Assembly: GCA_037179515.1 (NCBI GenBank)
Contig: JAXCGZ010007676.1
Coordinates: 1-50,000 of the forward strand
Origin: Halocaridina rubra
Taxonomy: Eukaryota; Arthropoda; Malacostraca; Decapoda; Atyidae
Direction: 5' to 3'
Length of the DNA stretch: 50,000 nt
The notes below the pieces were generated by a model. That model made no database searches. It had not been told where the DNA came from and saw nothing but the letters and a program-made list of their open reading frames with translations. Each line of letters opens with the position of its first letter. Position 1 is the first letter of the stretch. The position numbers and the translations under genes are program-made. Positions 9,820-20,599 of this stretch are shown in pieces.

Positions 9820-10974
9820 CCTTTACAATTGTCCATAAAATAATTTTTTAACCATATTGCCAACTGGATACGTAATTCTATTTCCTGGCTGCTCTTGAGA
9901 AAGTAGTATTGAAGGAATACAGTGATATACCTCACTCCATATTGGCCGCAGTGGCACTTGTCACATTCTTTGAGCAATTGACTCATTTATTTTAGTATCT
10001 TTTCCTTGGTGCCCTCTCTTCCCAAATACAGTATGTTGATAGGGGGAAAATCAAGTATTCTTGTATTTGCAGTTACCTGTATCAACCTATTAATAAGGCA
10101 GCTAGTGCCTAAGCAGTCTTTAGACCAGGACCTCTGGTTTCACGTTGTCCTTTATTAGTTTATATCATTATACATGAAGGAAAGCTACCCTTCACACCTC
10201 CCTTTCTTTCTTCTCTGCATGTCCAATCCTACACCTGAATAGGTTTCTCCATCTTGTTCCTTATTTTTTGGATCTACTTCTTCCTTAAGCATCAAAAACC
10301 TAACCATCAATTTTCGTTACTACTTTTTATTAGCTATATGTATCTCAATTCTTGTGTTATTGAACCATCAGACTTGACACACACTTCTATAACATTTTAT
10401 TGCAGTGGTAGCAACTGAGGCTGATGATATACTGGCCTGGGGTCGAATAAACTTTCACGGTTTCATGTTACTAATAAAATTGGATAATTAATTGGGGGTC
10501 AGTGATTTCCTATAGGTCTGCCAGATTATTCATCCATTGGCTGGAGATCATTGGGTCCACATGATTGGAAAATTTAAATAATTTTCTAATATACTTTATG
10601 AGCAATATTGCTGCTAAGTTTATGTGCTCCCACATCCTCCTCCCATAAAGTGTTCCCCCACATGTAACTAAGTGGTCAAGAAGTATGTCCGAACCATTTT
10701 CTGCCTTTAGTTTCTTAAAGTGATTAAACTTCTCGCACTGCCAACCTCATAAAATGGTGCTCGCTTATATTTTACCTTCTTTGTTGTCATCCTTTCCCTA
10801 CTGTAGCTCTTTACTGTCTTCTTTGCTACATCACTAAGTAGTACAATAGTGAATTGTACCATATTATATAATATTTAGTACCATTTTATGTAATCATAGT
10901 TGTTTTCCCTTGCTGAAGCCATCTGCTTTATAGTAATTATTACTTTTGGCTTTTCCCAGCTGGGCTTAAAATTA
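9820..10974. other. Non-coding stretch
   Basis: Only short ORFs without motifs. No repeat could be placed with confidence. Confidence 0.35.
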
Positions 10975-11165
10975 TAATAATAATAGCAGCAGCCTCCATA
11001 ATAGTAGTCTCTAGCCACTCAACTACAAAACTTCTTTACTTAACATGTACAAGTTTTGCCCTTTTCAATCAGCCTTTACAGCAGTGTCATATGTAGGCAG
11101 CAACTCTCTCATTTCCCCCATTCCTCCTCACAATCGTTCTAGTTCCAACTCTCTCACCTTCAAAG
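10975..11165 (-). repeat. Interspersed repeat R-A, inverted copy
   Basis: Reverse complement of 9190-9380, including the (ATT)n tail (here ATAATAATAATAGCAGCAGCC) and TGGCTAGAGACTACTATTAT. It lies next to a SINE-1 insertion and repeat B copy 2. Confidence 0.75.
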
Positions 11166-11255
11166 ATAAGAGCAAACTGCCATAATGATGAGACAACCTT
11201 TCCTTATGCCAAACTTAATCTCAGACCACACATTCTTTCTTACCCATCCTAATAC

Positions 11256-11431
11256 GATGGATTCGGTTTTACGTCACGAACTCCCTTTTCTACTAAGGGC
11301 TAGGACGGTTGCCTTCTTACGAAGGACTTGTTTTGGCAGATATAATCGTTACCCTGAGTGTATGCCCTTACAAACCTCAGTCCGTGCCGCTTCAGAGTCG
11401 CAGACGCTACCATTTTGCCACGGAGACTACT
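11256..11431 (-). mobile_element. SINE-1 copy 2 (tRNA-derived)
   Basis: Reverse-complement SINE-1 with CGTCACGAACTCCC, TTACGAAGGACTTGTTTTGG and a diverged head. It is flanked by TTACCCATCCTAATAC (11240-11255) and TTACCCATCCTTATAC (11432-11447), a 16-bp duplication with one mismatch. Confidence 0.8.
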
Positions 11432-11489
11432 TTACCCATCCTTATACAGTACCTCTATATCCTTTTAAATGTTCGTTATTGCTTTAAAT

Positions 11490-11585
11490 TATCACCGTGA
11501 TCACATTATAAGCTGCTAGTGAATGTACGTTTTTTTAAATTTTTACTGTGAATAACTGTAAGCAGTTTACACTCATATTATACAC
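11490..11585 (-). repeat. Repeat B, copy 2 (inverted)
   Basis: Inverted match to 9385-9475. It follows, rather than precedes, the inverted R-A copy. Confidence 0.7.
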
Positions 11586-11809
11586 ACATATTTTGAAAAG
11601 TAAATTTTAGTTATACCATATTCCATAAAGAATGGCACCCACACCTCAAGAAATTAACTGGGGTAGCAAGCATTTTCACCCTGTCCATTGTCACCTATTA
11701 GTCGATTAATGGCAAGAAAGAAAATTCTAGGAGAGAGGGTTTTCCACATGCCATCTATTTTTCCTTTTTTTTTTTTTTTATACCTACTACTAGTAAAGAA
11801 TGTTTGCCT

Positions 11810-11965
11810 GTTCTATGTGTTACTACTAATCCCCATTCTGGAGATGGACACAGACAAGCTGGGGCATTAAGGCTGTATGCCCTTAAAATACGCGCTTCGG
11901 TGGATGCAAACTTGGGTTTATTGCTTCCCAAGCTGATTCTCTTACCGCTGCGCTGCCTCGGTACC
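11810..11965 (-). mobile_element. SINE-3 copy (tRNA-derived), near full length
   Basis: Read on the minus strand it begins with a tRNA-like head (GAGGCAGCGCAGCGGTAAGA, then a B-box-like region). It continues through AAGGGCATACAGCCTTAATG and CCCCAGCTTGTCTGTGTCC to a CCAGAATGGGGAT tail. The order and words match the other SINE-3 copies. Confidence 0.7.
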
Positions 11966-12066
11966 CAAAACAAGCATAGAATACAAAGATATTATTCTCT
12001 CCCCATTCTCATAAAAAATATATTTGATAATGCAATGAAGAAATTTAGAGCTGAAATCTAATTATT

Positions 12067-12082
12067 ACTATTACATTTAGAA
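12067..12082 (+). repeat. Target-site duplication, left (SINE-1 copy 3)
   Basis: ACTATTACATTTAGAA is repeated exactly at 12291-12306. Confidence 0.85.
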
Positions 12083-12290
12083 GTAGTCACAGTGGCTCAA
12101 GCAGCAGCGTCCGCGACTCTGAGGCGTCAGGTCGAGGGGTCACGCCCCGTCACGGTCTGAGGTTAGCAAGGACATGCACTCGGGGTAACGATTACATCTG
12201 CCAAAACAAGTCCTTCGCAAGAAGGCAACCGTCCTAGCCCTTGGTAGATAAGGGAGTCAATGATGTAAAACCGGAACCAAACCAAACCAA
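12083..12290 (+). mobile_element. SINE-1 copy 3, full length
   Basis: A box TGGCTCAAGCAGC, B-box region GGTCGAGGGGTCACGCCCCG and the standard body. The 3' end is CCGGAACC(AAACC)n, so the tail of this family is an AACC-type simple repeat. Exact 16-bp duplications lie on both sides. It lies just downstream of the zinc-finger gene. Confidence 0.88.
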
Positions 12291-12306
12291 ACTATTACAT
12301 TTAGAA
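12291..12306 (+). repeat. Target-site duplication, right (SINE-1 copy 3)
   Basis: Exact partner of 12067-12082. Confidence 0.85.
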
Positions 12307-12621
12307 AGGAGTTATTAATCATACTTAAACTTACAATGTCCTCTGAAAAGTGAAAAACTTAATTGCATATGATTTTCCAATATATTGCATAATATGTACG
12401 ATTACTGATAAGGACTGCTTTGTGGCAGAATTTGTCATCCTTTAATCTATTACAAATGCTGTAAGTATCAAAGTATATTTAATTCACATACTATCTGTTA
12501 TAAAATAATTTAAATTTTCTTTACTCTGAAAAAAATTCAAATAAAGTTTTACTTACTAGGGAGGCTGAGGCTTACACACCTCAGTATATAAAAAAATCCT
12601 TATTAATGGCAGAATGCAATT

Positions 12622-14151
12622 TCATAAAATCTCCTCATGTTTTATAGTAATCTCATCAATTTGTGCCAAATAAAGATTATCTCTCGTATCATGTTCTTCC
12701 ATTACATTATCACAATTATCACCACACTTCGTCTTTATTTCTGTATCTATCCCTGCATTTATAATAGAGCTTATTAAATTTCCAGCATCTTCCTTAAAAT
12801 CAACTCTGATGTCATCAAATATTTCTTCTTTCATACATGAGGCATTACTTAATTTATTAGAATTTGATGTTTCATAATTTCCAAGCAAAATATTTTTCAA
12901 GATTTCACTACTATTCTGGTGAGAAGAAACATGATTTTCATTTATATTAATTTTCTTGTTTTTTTTCTGAGAATTTCCATCAAGACAAGCTTTACATACA
13001 TATGTATATTTATCATTGTCCACTGCAGAAACGGAATTGCCAAAATTGTTTCTAGCAGGAGTTAACAGTGTGCATACTCTACATAAACGGTCTCCATTCT
13101 TGGAGTGTGTAAAACAATGATTCTTAATGTTTTCCTTACTGATAAACTTACTGCAAATCTTACAATATGCTTTTTCTTTATCACTATGCGCTAAGGTATG
13201 TTTTTGCAGATAACACTTCAGGGAAAACGATTTGTTGCAAATATTGCACAAGTAAGGTTTTTCCCCACTGTGGAGGCCGATGTGTCGTTGTAAGTTTTCT
13301 TTAAGAGTGAATGATTTATTACATATAGAACAAACGTGTCTTTTTTTACCATGAACAGCATAATGTCTATTTAAACTTTTTTTTAAAGAAAACGATATCT
13401 CACAAATTTTACAGATATGACCTTTATTTTCTGAGTGAGTTCGAATGTGAGATGTCAATAGTCGTTTGAGAGAAAAAGAGAGATTGCAAATATCGCAGAC
13501 GTAGGGCTTTTCACCACCGTGAACCAAGGAATGCTTTTTCAGACGGTATTTGCTTGAATACGACGCACCACACGTACCGCATACATGCGGTTTATCTCTG
13601 TGAACCAATAAATGAGAATTCAATCTATATTTCCGTGAAAATGATATATTACAAACATTACAAACGTAAGGTTTTTCTCCTGTGTGGATAAATAAATGCC
13701 TACGTAAAGTATCCTTTCGTGAAAAATATTTATCACATACGTCACAACCATATGGTTTTTTTCCAGTGTGGGTCAAAGTGTGTCTTTCCAAACGAAAATT
13801 TGAAAAAAACGATTTACTACAAACATTGCATATGTGTATATTTTTCTCTTCATTGCCTGTACTAGCCTGCTGGCTAGTACAGTGGTAACGCGCTGGCTTC
13901 GCATTCACGAGGTCGAAAGATCGGTTCCCGTCCAAGACCGAGAGTTTAAGCTGTTTACTGGCAGGAACTGCTATGGTTGGACACCACAGTGGGGGGTTGG
14001 GGCTTGCCCTGGCTGACGAATACCCATTGTATTGAAATGGAAATAAAGTTTGTTGTTTTACACGTGACTTTTTTCCTTTGTTGCTTATACATGGCTCTTC
14101 CTCTTTGCCGATACTACAAGAGAGAGGGTCCGCGTTACTTGATAATGCCAT
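12622..14151 (-). CDS. C2H2 zinc-finger protein, 8-9 fingers, with SINE-derived segment
   Basis: A probable nuclear DNA-binding protein. Eight standard C2H2 fingers run from about residue 109 to 335 (first CNVC...HTLTH, last CNIC...HTLAH), with TGEKPY-like linkers between several of them. A ninth finger (CKIC...HCFTH) is one residue short between Cys and His. Two further CxxC pairs (CRVC, CKAC) follow, then an acidic tail. I chose ATG at 14151 because it is the first ATG after an in-frame TAG at 14178-14176; the frame can be a single exon, though an upstream exon is possible. Residues about 36-96 are encoded by an antisense SINE-2 copy (13867-14050) that leaves the frame open. Residues 1-35 (KEEEPCISNKGKKSRVK) look host-like. 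DNA target and function are unknown. Confidence 0.82.
   Translation of the reverse strand: MALSSNADPLSCSIGKEEEPCISNKGKKSRVKQQTLFPFQYNGYSSARASPNPPLWCPTIAVPASKQLKLSVLDGNRSFDLVNAKPARYHCTSQQASTGNEEKNIHICNVCSKSFFSNFRLERHTLTHTGKKPYGCDVCDKYFSRKDTLRRHLFIHTGEKPYVCNVCNISFSRKYRLNSHLLVHRDKPHVCGTCGASYSSKYRLKKHSLVHGGEKPYVCDICNLSFSLKRLLTSHIRTHSENKGHICKICEISFSLKKSLNRHYAVHGKKRHVCSICNKSFTLKENLQRHIGLHSGEKPYLCNICNKSFSLKCYLQKHTLAHSDKEKAYCKICSKFISKENIKNHCFTHSKNGDRLCRVCTLLTPARNNFGNSVSAVDNDKYTYVCKACLDGNSQKKNKKININENHVSSHQNSSEILKNILLGNYETSNSNKLSNASCMKEEIFDDIRVDFKEDAGNLISSIINAGIDTEIKTKCGDNCDNVMEEHDTRDNLYLAQIDEITIKHEEIL
13867..14050 (+). mobile_element. SINE-2 copy 1 (tRNA-derived), inside the zinc-finger ORF
   Basis: It is nearly identical to 46141-46354. 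The tRNA-like head is GGCTAGTACAGTGGTAACGC, with B-box-like GATCGGTTCCCGTCC. The body reads GAGAGTTTAAGCTGTTTACT, and the 3' end is GAATACCCATTGTATTGAAA then TGGAAATAAAG. The (ATT)n tail seen in the other copy is missing here, and no clear target duplication is visible. The 5' border forms a small palindrome with host sequence (TGTACTAGC/GCTAGTACA). Confidence 0.88.
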
Positions 14152-14164
14152 CACGATATTGCAG

Positions 14165-14560
14165 AGTTTCTGCTGCTATTTCATATCCTTAAATATGTGT
14201 ATTTGCTGCTGCTGTTTCACCTCCATAAAAAAAAACCACTCATTAATATGTGTATTTTCAGCTGCTATTTCGTTTCCTTACACAAACTCATTTGTAATAT
14301 ATGTATTTGATGCCGTTATTTCATATACAGTGCTTGAATAAAATCCTATATATCTGAGTATATTTTGCTGCTATTTAATTTTCTTTAGCAATATCCTTAT
14401 AATATGTGTATTTGCTCCTGTTATCTCACTTCCTTAAACAAAATCCTTTATCAAAATATATTAACTACTGCTAATTCACTTTGCTATACATCAAATGTAT
14501 ATTAACTACTGCTATTTCAATTTGCTATACCTCCTGTGTAAGTAGGTACATTAATCAATG
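14165..14560. repeat. Degenerate tandem repeat, unit about 60-70 bp
   Basis: Several diverged units contain TGCTGCTATTTCA, a CCTTA.A run and ATATGTGTATTTG. Located directly upstream of the zinc-finger ORF. Confidence 0.6.
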
Positions 14561-15400
14561 GGTATGTACTCATATTTTTCTTGTGTTAATTGCTATTTTA
14601 TCTTCTATGTTCATAAAGCAGTAAAAACCAGATTTTTGGGACTCTTTTCTTCTTGGTTTATGCAGCAAGTCAACTGTAGATAAAAACAAAGAAAAACAAG
14701 TATATAAGTAAACATAAAAATTATAAACTAACATTTCAAATACAAAAGAGATAATCATCATAGCAATATATAATATTTATAATAAATGGCATATTCAAAA
14801 TCAAATAAAGAGGAAAACTTTTAAAATTCTATAAATCTTTGTATTCAGCATATATATATATATATAATATTATACATATAACTTATGAGACATAAATATA
14901 AGATTAAATAAACGAACAAAAATAAAGCAGTACAAGAGTTATGTAATAGTTATAGAAATGAACATAAATTATAATTAGATATATTAATTAATCATCTGAG
15001 GTATAGTTACTAATCATCAGTAGCATTAATTTTATGGCAAATATAAAGTAAATAGTATTTTAATAAACATACTTTAATCAAGAAAAAATATTTATAAAAT
15101 ATGCCCCAAAATATATATAAAAAATAAAAAACAGAAATAGTATTTTCATTTTAAGTAAACAAAATATATTAATCATCAAAGATATATATCTATTAAGACT
15201 AAACTAGCCTAGCTAAACCTAGTTATAAAAAAAAAAAATCTTTAATAATATCACTCGAAGCCTGGCCTAATGACTAGGAAATAATGGCATAAAAATTTGG
15301 AATTATTAAAACCTGAAGTAGCCAAGGCTATTTATAGCCGAGACATGGTGTGTGTGGGAAATATTTATAATAGGTTACTCAAATCTTAGGTCAAAATAAC
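14561..15400. other. AT-rich non-coding stretch
   Basis: No ORF, RNA or recognisable repeat apart from a short TA run near 14850. Confidence 0.4.
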
Positions 15401-15416
15401 AAGGCTGTCACTCAAT
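15401..15416 (+). repeat. Target-site duplication, left (SINE-1 copy 4)
   Basis: AAGGCTGTCACTCAAT is repeated exactly at 15613-15628. Confidence 0.9.
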
Positions 15417-15612
15417 TTCCGGTTTTACGTCACGGACTCCCTTTTCTATCAAGGGCTAGGAAGGTTGCCTTCTTGCGAAGGACTTGTTTTGGCAGATGCA
15501 ATCGTTACCCTGAGTGCACGCCCTTGCTAATCTCAGACCGTGACGGGGGCGAACCCTCGACCTGACGCCTCAAAGTCGCGGACGCTACCGCTTGAGCCAC
15601 GGTGACCACATT
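15417..15612 (-). mobile_element. SINE-1 copy 4, full length
   Basis: On the minus strand: GGTCACCGTGGCTCAAGCGG head, GAGGGTTCGCCCCC B box, standard body, end at AAAACCGGAA. Exact 16-bp duplications on both sides mark a clean retroposition. Confidence 0.92.
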
Positions 15613-15628
15613 AAGGCTGTCACTCAAT
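15613..15628 (+). repeat. Target-site duplication, right (SINE-1 copy 4)
   Basis: Exact partner of 15401-15416. Confidence 0.9.
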
Positions 15629-15859
15629 AGTATTCAATAATCTAATTTTCAGCAAATCTGCTTCATGTTTATGTTCCAACATGGCCTAACAGTGACGGGG
15701 TCATCAGGGCCACGCCTATTTACACAAATATTACCTTAAATCTATTATTATCTAATAAATTTACCTATAAATTTTTACTACTGTATAATGACAATATATA
15801 TGACTTGCATTTTCTGGTTGTCATAGGTATAAAAAAAAAAAATAAAAATTGAAATGTAA

Positions 15860-16240
15860 CACGAGAAAACAATATACCTCTTCCCGCTTCTTTAACTTTT
15901 CTTGTGCTGTCACCAGATGGCTGGCAAGGCTTCCACGTGCACAAGCTTAGTTTACCCTAGATCTGGACAGAAATTACCCTAAATCCAAATTGATTACCCT
16001 AAACAATTAAATTTACTATAACTATTATTATAATTATCATTAGTATTATTATAGTTATTATAATTATCTTTATTATTATAATTATCATGATCATTAATTT
16101 CCCCTCAACACTTACCCTAGAGGTCTGATTACCCTAAATTAGGGTATTTTACCCTAAAGTGGAGATACTGCAATCCGCACAATATGGAGAAGCGCCAAAT
16201 TTAAATATCTTAAATGTTGCCAGGTGTTATACACTTCCTT
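15860..16240. repeat. Repeat copy split by a TTACCCTA-rich insertion
   Basis: The flanks 15860-15930 and 16165-16240 match the continuous repeat at 1-150. The 235 bp between them contain six TTACCCTA motifs, one inverted AGGGTA, and an ATT/ATA-rich core. It is probably a small non-autonomous element; no superfamily could be assigned. Confidence 0.55.
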
Positions 16241-16508
16241 ATACAAAATCCTTTAAAGCTGTTTCCATCCAACCATATCTCCCCTTATATGGGGGGTGGC
16301 TTTAAATCTGTGAACTTCTTGTTATTTAACTTCCTTTAACAAAATAATTTATATTTCTATGATATTGTAAAACTTTTTCTAATATGCCAGAATGCTGTAT
16401 ATTATTTTTTAATCTTTAAAATTATTTTATATATGATTTTTCCTTTTATGTTATATTGTAAGTTTTAAGTTTTTTTAAATGATATTTTTACATACAGTAC
16501 TACTGTAT

Positions 16509-16955
16509 ACAAAAGTACAGGACATAGCCACGAAACTGGTGCCAGAAATACGCAATCTCAGTTATGATGAGAGGCTGAGGGAATTAGACTTACCATCACT
16601 CGAAGCTAGAAGAGTGAGGGGGGATATGGTGACAGTCTTTAAATTCCTTCATGGTTATGATAGAGTGGATAGGGATCGATATTTCGATATGGCTGGCTCT
16701 AGAACTAGAGGTCATAGTTTGAAGCTTCGTAAGAAAACTTCTTTGCAGGATGTAAGGAAATACTTTTTCAGTATAAGAGTAGTTGATAATTGGAATTCGC
16801 TAAGCGAGGAGGTAGTTAATGCTATCTCAATCCATAGTTTTAAGGACAGGTATGATAAGTATGACTAAGTATAAAATGGAACCGATCAGGAGACGGGAAG
16901 ATACGAGCTTCGGGCTCTTTCCCGTAAACACAATTAGGTAATCACAATGTACAGT
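16509..16955 (+). mobile_element. CR1-like LINE (LINE-C) 3' fragment
   Basis: It encodes the last part of the LINE-C ORF (ATKLVPEIRNLSYDERLREL to SFKDRYDKYD, stop at 16866-16868). The LINE-C 3' UTR follows (ATGGAACCGATCAGGAGACG, CTCTTTCCCGTAAACACAA), ending TTAGGTAATCACA. It is severely 5'-truncated. The frame within the fragment is open. Confidence 0.88.
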
Positions 16956-17385
16956 ATTAATAAAATCTTTAAGTTTAAAAATTACTTTATACTTTATCTA
17001 TTTCTATATGTTTCTAAGCAATGTTTTATTGTCTTTTGCGAATAAGTTGCACAATCTGACGTTATTTGAATATTGTTCTTCCCTTTATCATAATTAGTTG
17101 GCTCATGGCATCAACCGCCCGTTGCGATACTACAGCTGAAGGTTTTTTTGAACATCAATAGTTCTGTCCAGGACAGTTCTATATTAAGTCGTCCTTCAGT
17201 TACGGTTCTTTTTCTATGCCCACAGCTACACTGAATATTCTTGGATATTCATTGCAACACATCTTTTATTATCCCTTCACATCTGACAAGTTATTACACT
17301 CTCCATCTCTGTTTCTCTATGTATTTTTCGTGCCCAGGCCCGATGAGGGCTGTTTTATTTTATGCTGGCCCTTCCTGGTGTCACA

Positions 17386-17485
<100 letters not shown>

Positions 17486-17649
17486 AACCAACGTGAACTC
17501 CAGATTGGTTTTCAATGCACTACAATACGAGCAATACTATTATAATGGTTTTCCATTAAATATAATAATACAAAATTAAAAAATAATTTCATAATTTAAC
17601 CACTCTCTTTAACTAGGGGGCGATATTTGTTGAACCTAACCAAATTTTT

Positions 17650-17735
17650 ATTTAGATTTTTTTTTAACTCACGCGGGTGCTAGAGAATTAAGCTGGATGT
17701 CCTTCCTAACGCCACACAGCAGATTTCAACGTGGG
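17650..17735 (-). mobile_element. SINE-3 fragment
   Basis: It contains AATTAAGCTGGATGTCCTTCC and AACGCCACACAGCAG, the centre of SINE-3. Ends are lost. Confidence 0.5.
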
Positions 17736-17854
17736 TTTGTTAACGTAAACATTGACCAAAACACATGCATATATTTCTTCTACACGCTGGCTGATTAACA
17801 CTGAAATGTCTTTTTTTTCTTTTTTAATGAATGAATATTGTAGAGCCAAACCTA

Positions 17855-17965
17855 CAATTGTGCCCATCGCGGGGCATGTGTAGGGGCATTTAGCATTAAT
17901 TTCCCAGCTTTAAATTTGTGTCCACCCCCAAAAATGGGGATTGGGATAATAACGATAAAGGTTAC
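17855..17965 (+). mobile_element. Diverged SINE-3 3' part
   Basis: It contains GCGGGGCATGTGTAGGGGCAT, TTAATTTCCCAGCTT, TGTGTCCACCCCCA and ATGGGGATT in SINE-3 order. Confidence 0.5.
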
Positions 17966-18126
17966 AACTATAAAATTGTTTTCACCCTTCGGTTGGGGGT
18001 TGATAATAATAATAATGAAAATGGTAAGTCATTGTATTCTTCTAAGTAATTTACCATGTAACATCTAAAAAAAAAAAAAAAAAAAGTTTCTACAGTATAT
18101 CAAAGAGATGAACTTAAAAAAACACA

Positions 18127-18232
18127 CACACATAGTTTTAAGGACAGGTATGATAAGTATCACTAAGTATAAAATGGAACCGATCAGGAGACGGGAAGAT
18201 ACGAGCTTTGGGCTCTTTCCCGTAAACACAAT
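18127..18232 (+). mobile_element. LINE-C terminal fragment (3' UTR)
   Basis: Starts at CATAGTTTTAAGGACAGG and ends CGTAAACACAATTA. It is fused directly to a second LINE-C fragment without the usual GGTAATCAC end. Confidence 0.85.
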
Positions 18233-18630
18233 TACGCAATCTCAGTTATGATGAGAGGCTGAGGAAATTAGACTTACCATCACTCGAAGCTAGAAGAGTA
18301 AGGGGGGATATGGTGACAGTCTTTAAATTCCTTCATGGTTATGATAGAGTGGATAGGGATCGATATTTCGATATGGCTGGCTCTAGAACTAGAGGTCATA
18401 GTTTGAAGCTTCGTAAGAAAACTTCTTTGCAGGATGTAAGGAAATACTTTTTCAGTGTAAGAGTAGTTGATAATTGGAATTCGCTAAGCGAGGAGGTAGT
18501 TAATGCTATCTCAATCCATAGTTTTAAGGACAGGTATGATAAGTATCACTAAGTCTAAAATGGAACCGATCAGGAGACGGGAAGATACGAGCTTTGAGCT
18601 CTTTCCCGTAAACACAATTAGGTAATCACG
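18233..18630 (+). mobile_element. LINE-C 3' fragment
   Basis: Starts at CGCAATCTCAGTTATGATG. It encodes the C-terminal 80-100 residues (VFKFLHGYDRVDRDRYFDM...SFKDRYDKYH) with an open frame and ends ACACAATTAGGTAATCAC. Confidence 0.88.
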
Positions 18631-18721
18631 AACAAAATCACAAACAAGAGCAGAGGTCGCCAGGTCTTAATCTAGATTTCTGCCTTTACAACGGAGCTCT
18701 AGAGATGATGCCCGAAATCTA

Positions 18722-18845
<124 letters not shown>

Positions 18846-19020
18846 GCCGACTGAAATATGTTAATATAAGTAAATTAATGTAATAAATTAATGATTAATT
18901 ACGAACATAATTAGTCTCCTCATCTCTCTAATTACCTAATTTTACCAACGGAACGTTCCCATTTTGTAAATCCCCGACTCCTGGCCTGTTGCCATTTAAT
19001 TATTTAATACCACCTATCTA

Positions 19021-20325
19021 GCCTGAAACTACTAAGGAAACATATCTCTCTTCACTTGGAATCCTTCAACTTTTTGTCAGTGAGGCAACATGGCTTCAGA
19101 GAAGGCAGATCAACAGTAACAAACTTATTAGAATTTTATGATGAGGTAAGCCAAATCTTACAGGAAAGAGAGGGCTGGGCAGATTGCATATTCCTAGACT
19201 TCCAGAAAGCGTTTGACACTGTTCCACATGGGAGACTTATTAGGAAGCTGCAAGCAATGGCTACAATAGGTGGAAATGTTTTGGAATGCATAAAAACTTA
19301 CTTAGAAGGAAGGGAACAGAGGGTTAGAGTAAGACACTCAGTGTCTGAATGGAGAAGAGTTAGTAGTGTAGTTCCACAGGGTTCAGATTTAGGGCCACTT
19401 TTGTTCCTTGTATATGTAAATGACCTACCAGTCTGTACATTCATTTATGAATATGTTTGCAGATGACGCAATGATTGTGAAAAAAGTAAAAACGAGAACA
19501 ATGGTAGAGAACTTCAAGAGGATCTAAATAGTCTGCATGAGTGGCCAGAAAAGTGGCTAATGAAATTCAATACTTCAAAATGTAAGGTAATGAGAATGGG
19601 TACAAGTGCAAGAAGGCCCAAGCTTGACTACTCGGTGGTTGGAGTACAACTTCAAGAGACAGAAAATGAGAGAGATCTAGGAGTAAACATACTGGCAGAT
19701 TTGTCTCCAGAAATACATATAAATGGCATAGTAAGGGCAGCATATGCATTCTTATCAAATGTAAGGGTAGCCTTCAGGCACATGGACAAGGAAATGTTCA
19801 GAAATATTTATGTAACCTATGTGAGGCCAAAACTCGAATATGCAGCCCCCTTTTGGAATCCGCACTTGAAAAAGCACATAGCTAAGCTTGAAAAAGTTCA
19901 AAGACATGCCACGAAACTGGTGCCAGAAATACGCAATCTCAGTTATGATGAGAGGCTGAGGAAATTAGACTTACCATCACTCGAAGCTAGAAGAGTGAGG
20001 GGGATATGGTGACAGTCTTTAAATTCCTTCATGGTTATGATAGAGTGGATAGGGATCGATATTTTGATATGGCTGGCTCTAGAACTAGAGGTCATAGTTT
20101 GAAGCTTCGTAAGAAAACTTCTTTGCAGGATGTAAGGAAATACTTTTTCAGTGTAAGAGTAGTTGATAATTGGAATTCGCTAAGCGAGAAGGTAGTTAAT
20201 GCTATCTCAATCCATAGTTTTAAGGACAGGTATGATAAGTATCACGAAGTATAAAATGGAACCGATCAGGAGACGGGAAGATAACAGCTTTGGGCTCTTT
20301 CCCGTAAACACAATTAGGTAATCAC
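19021..20325 (+). mobile_element. LINE-C copy, 5'-truncated, frame-broken
   Basis: It spans from ESFNFLSVRQHGFREGRST through the RT core to the standard 3' end. Frames 19056-19466, 19560-20012 and 20006-20254 together cover the ORF. One frame break lies at the FADDA region (about 19440-19500, small deletions) and one at the GGGATATGG site near 20000, which has lost one G relative to other copies. In the core, GVPQGS is mutated to VVPQGS. Confidence 0.88.
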
Positions 20326-20516
20326 ACACATTCATTGGCCAATCATACCTTAATCACTCCTCTCAGTTCCTTGTGGGTCACCCAAGCAGCATGGTGGGGG
20401 GGGGGGAGAACTTACCTTTCCTGGCCTTACCTAACATTAAACACCTATCTTTGCCTCAGTCCCACATTATGTATATAAAATGAGATCAGGTGTCAATTGT
20501 TGGATTGATAGTATTT

Positions 20517-20518
<2 letters not shown>

Positions 20519-20556
<38 letters not shown>

Positions 20557-20590
20557 GTAATAATAGTGTTATCATTGTTACTATTATTAT
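20519..20590. repeat. (AAT)n microsatellite
   Basis: A run of TAA/ATA triplets followed by imperfect ATT triplets on the other side. Confidence 0.9.
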
Positions 20591-20599
20591 TATTCATAC

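Noticed and set aside
11688..12061. Overlapping ORFs on both strands
   Set aside because: They are read through a SINE-3 copy and its flank; no motif.
16021..16100. Telomeric repeat remnant (TTACCCTAA words)
   Set aside because: The words are scattered with different spacers and do not form the TTAGG tandem expected for arthropod telomeres.
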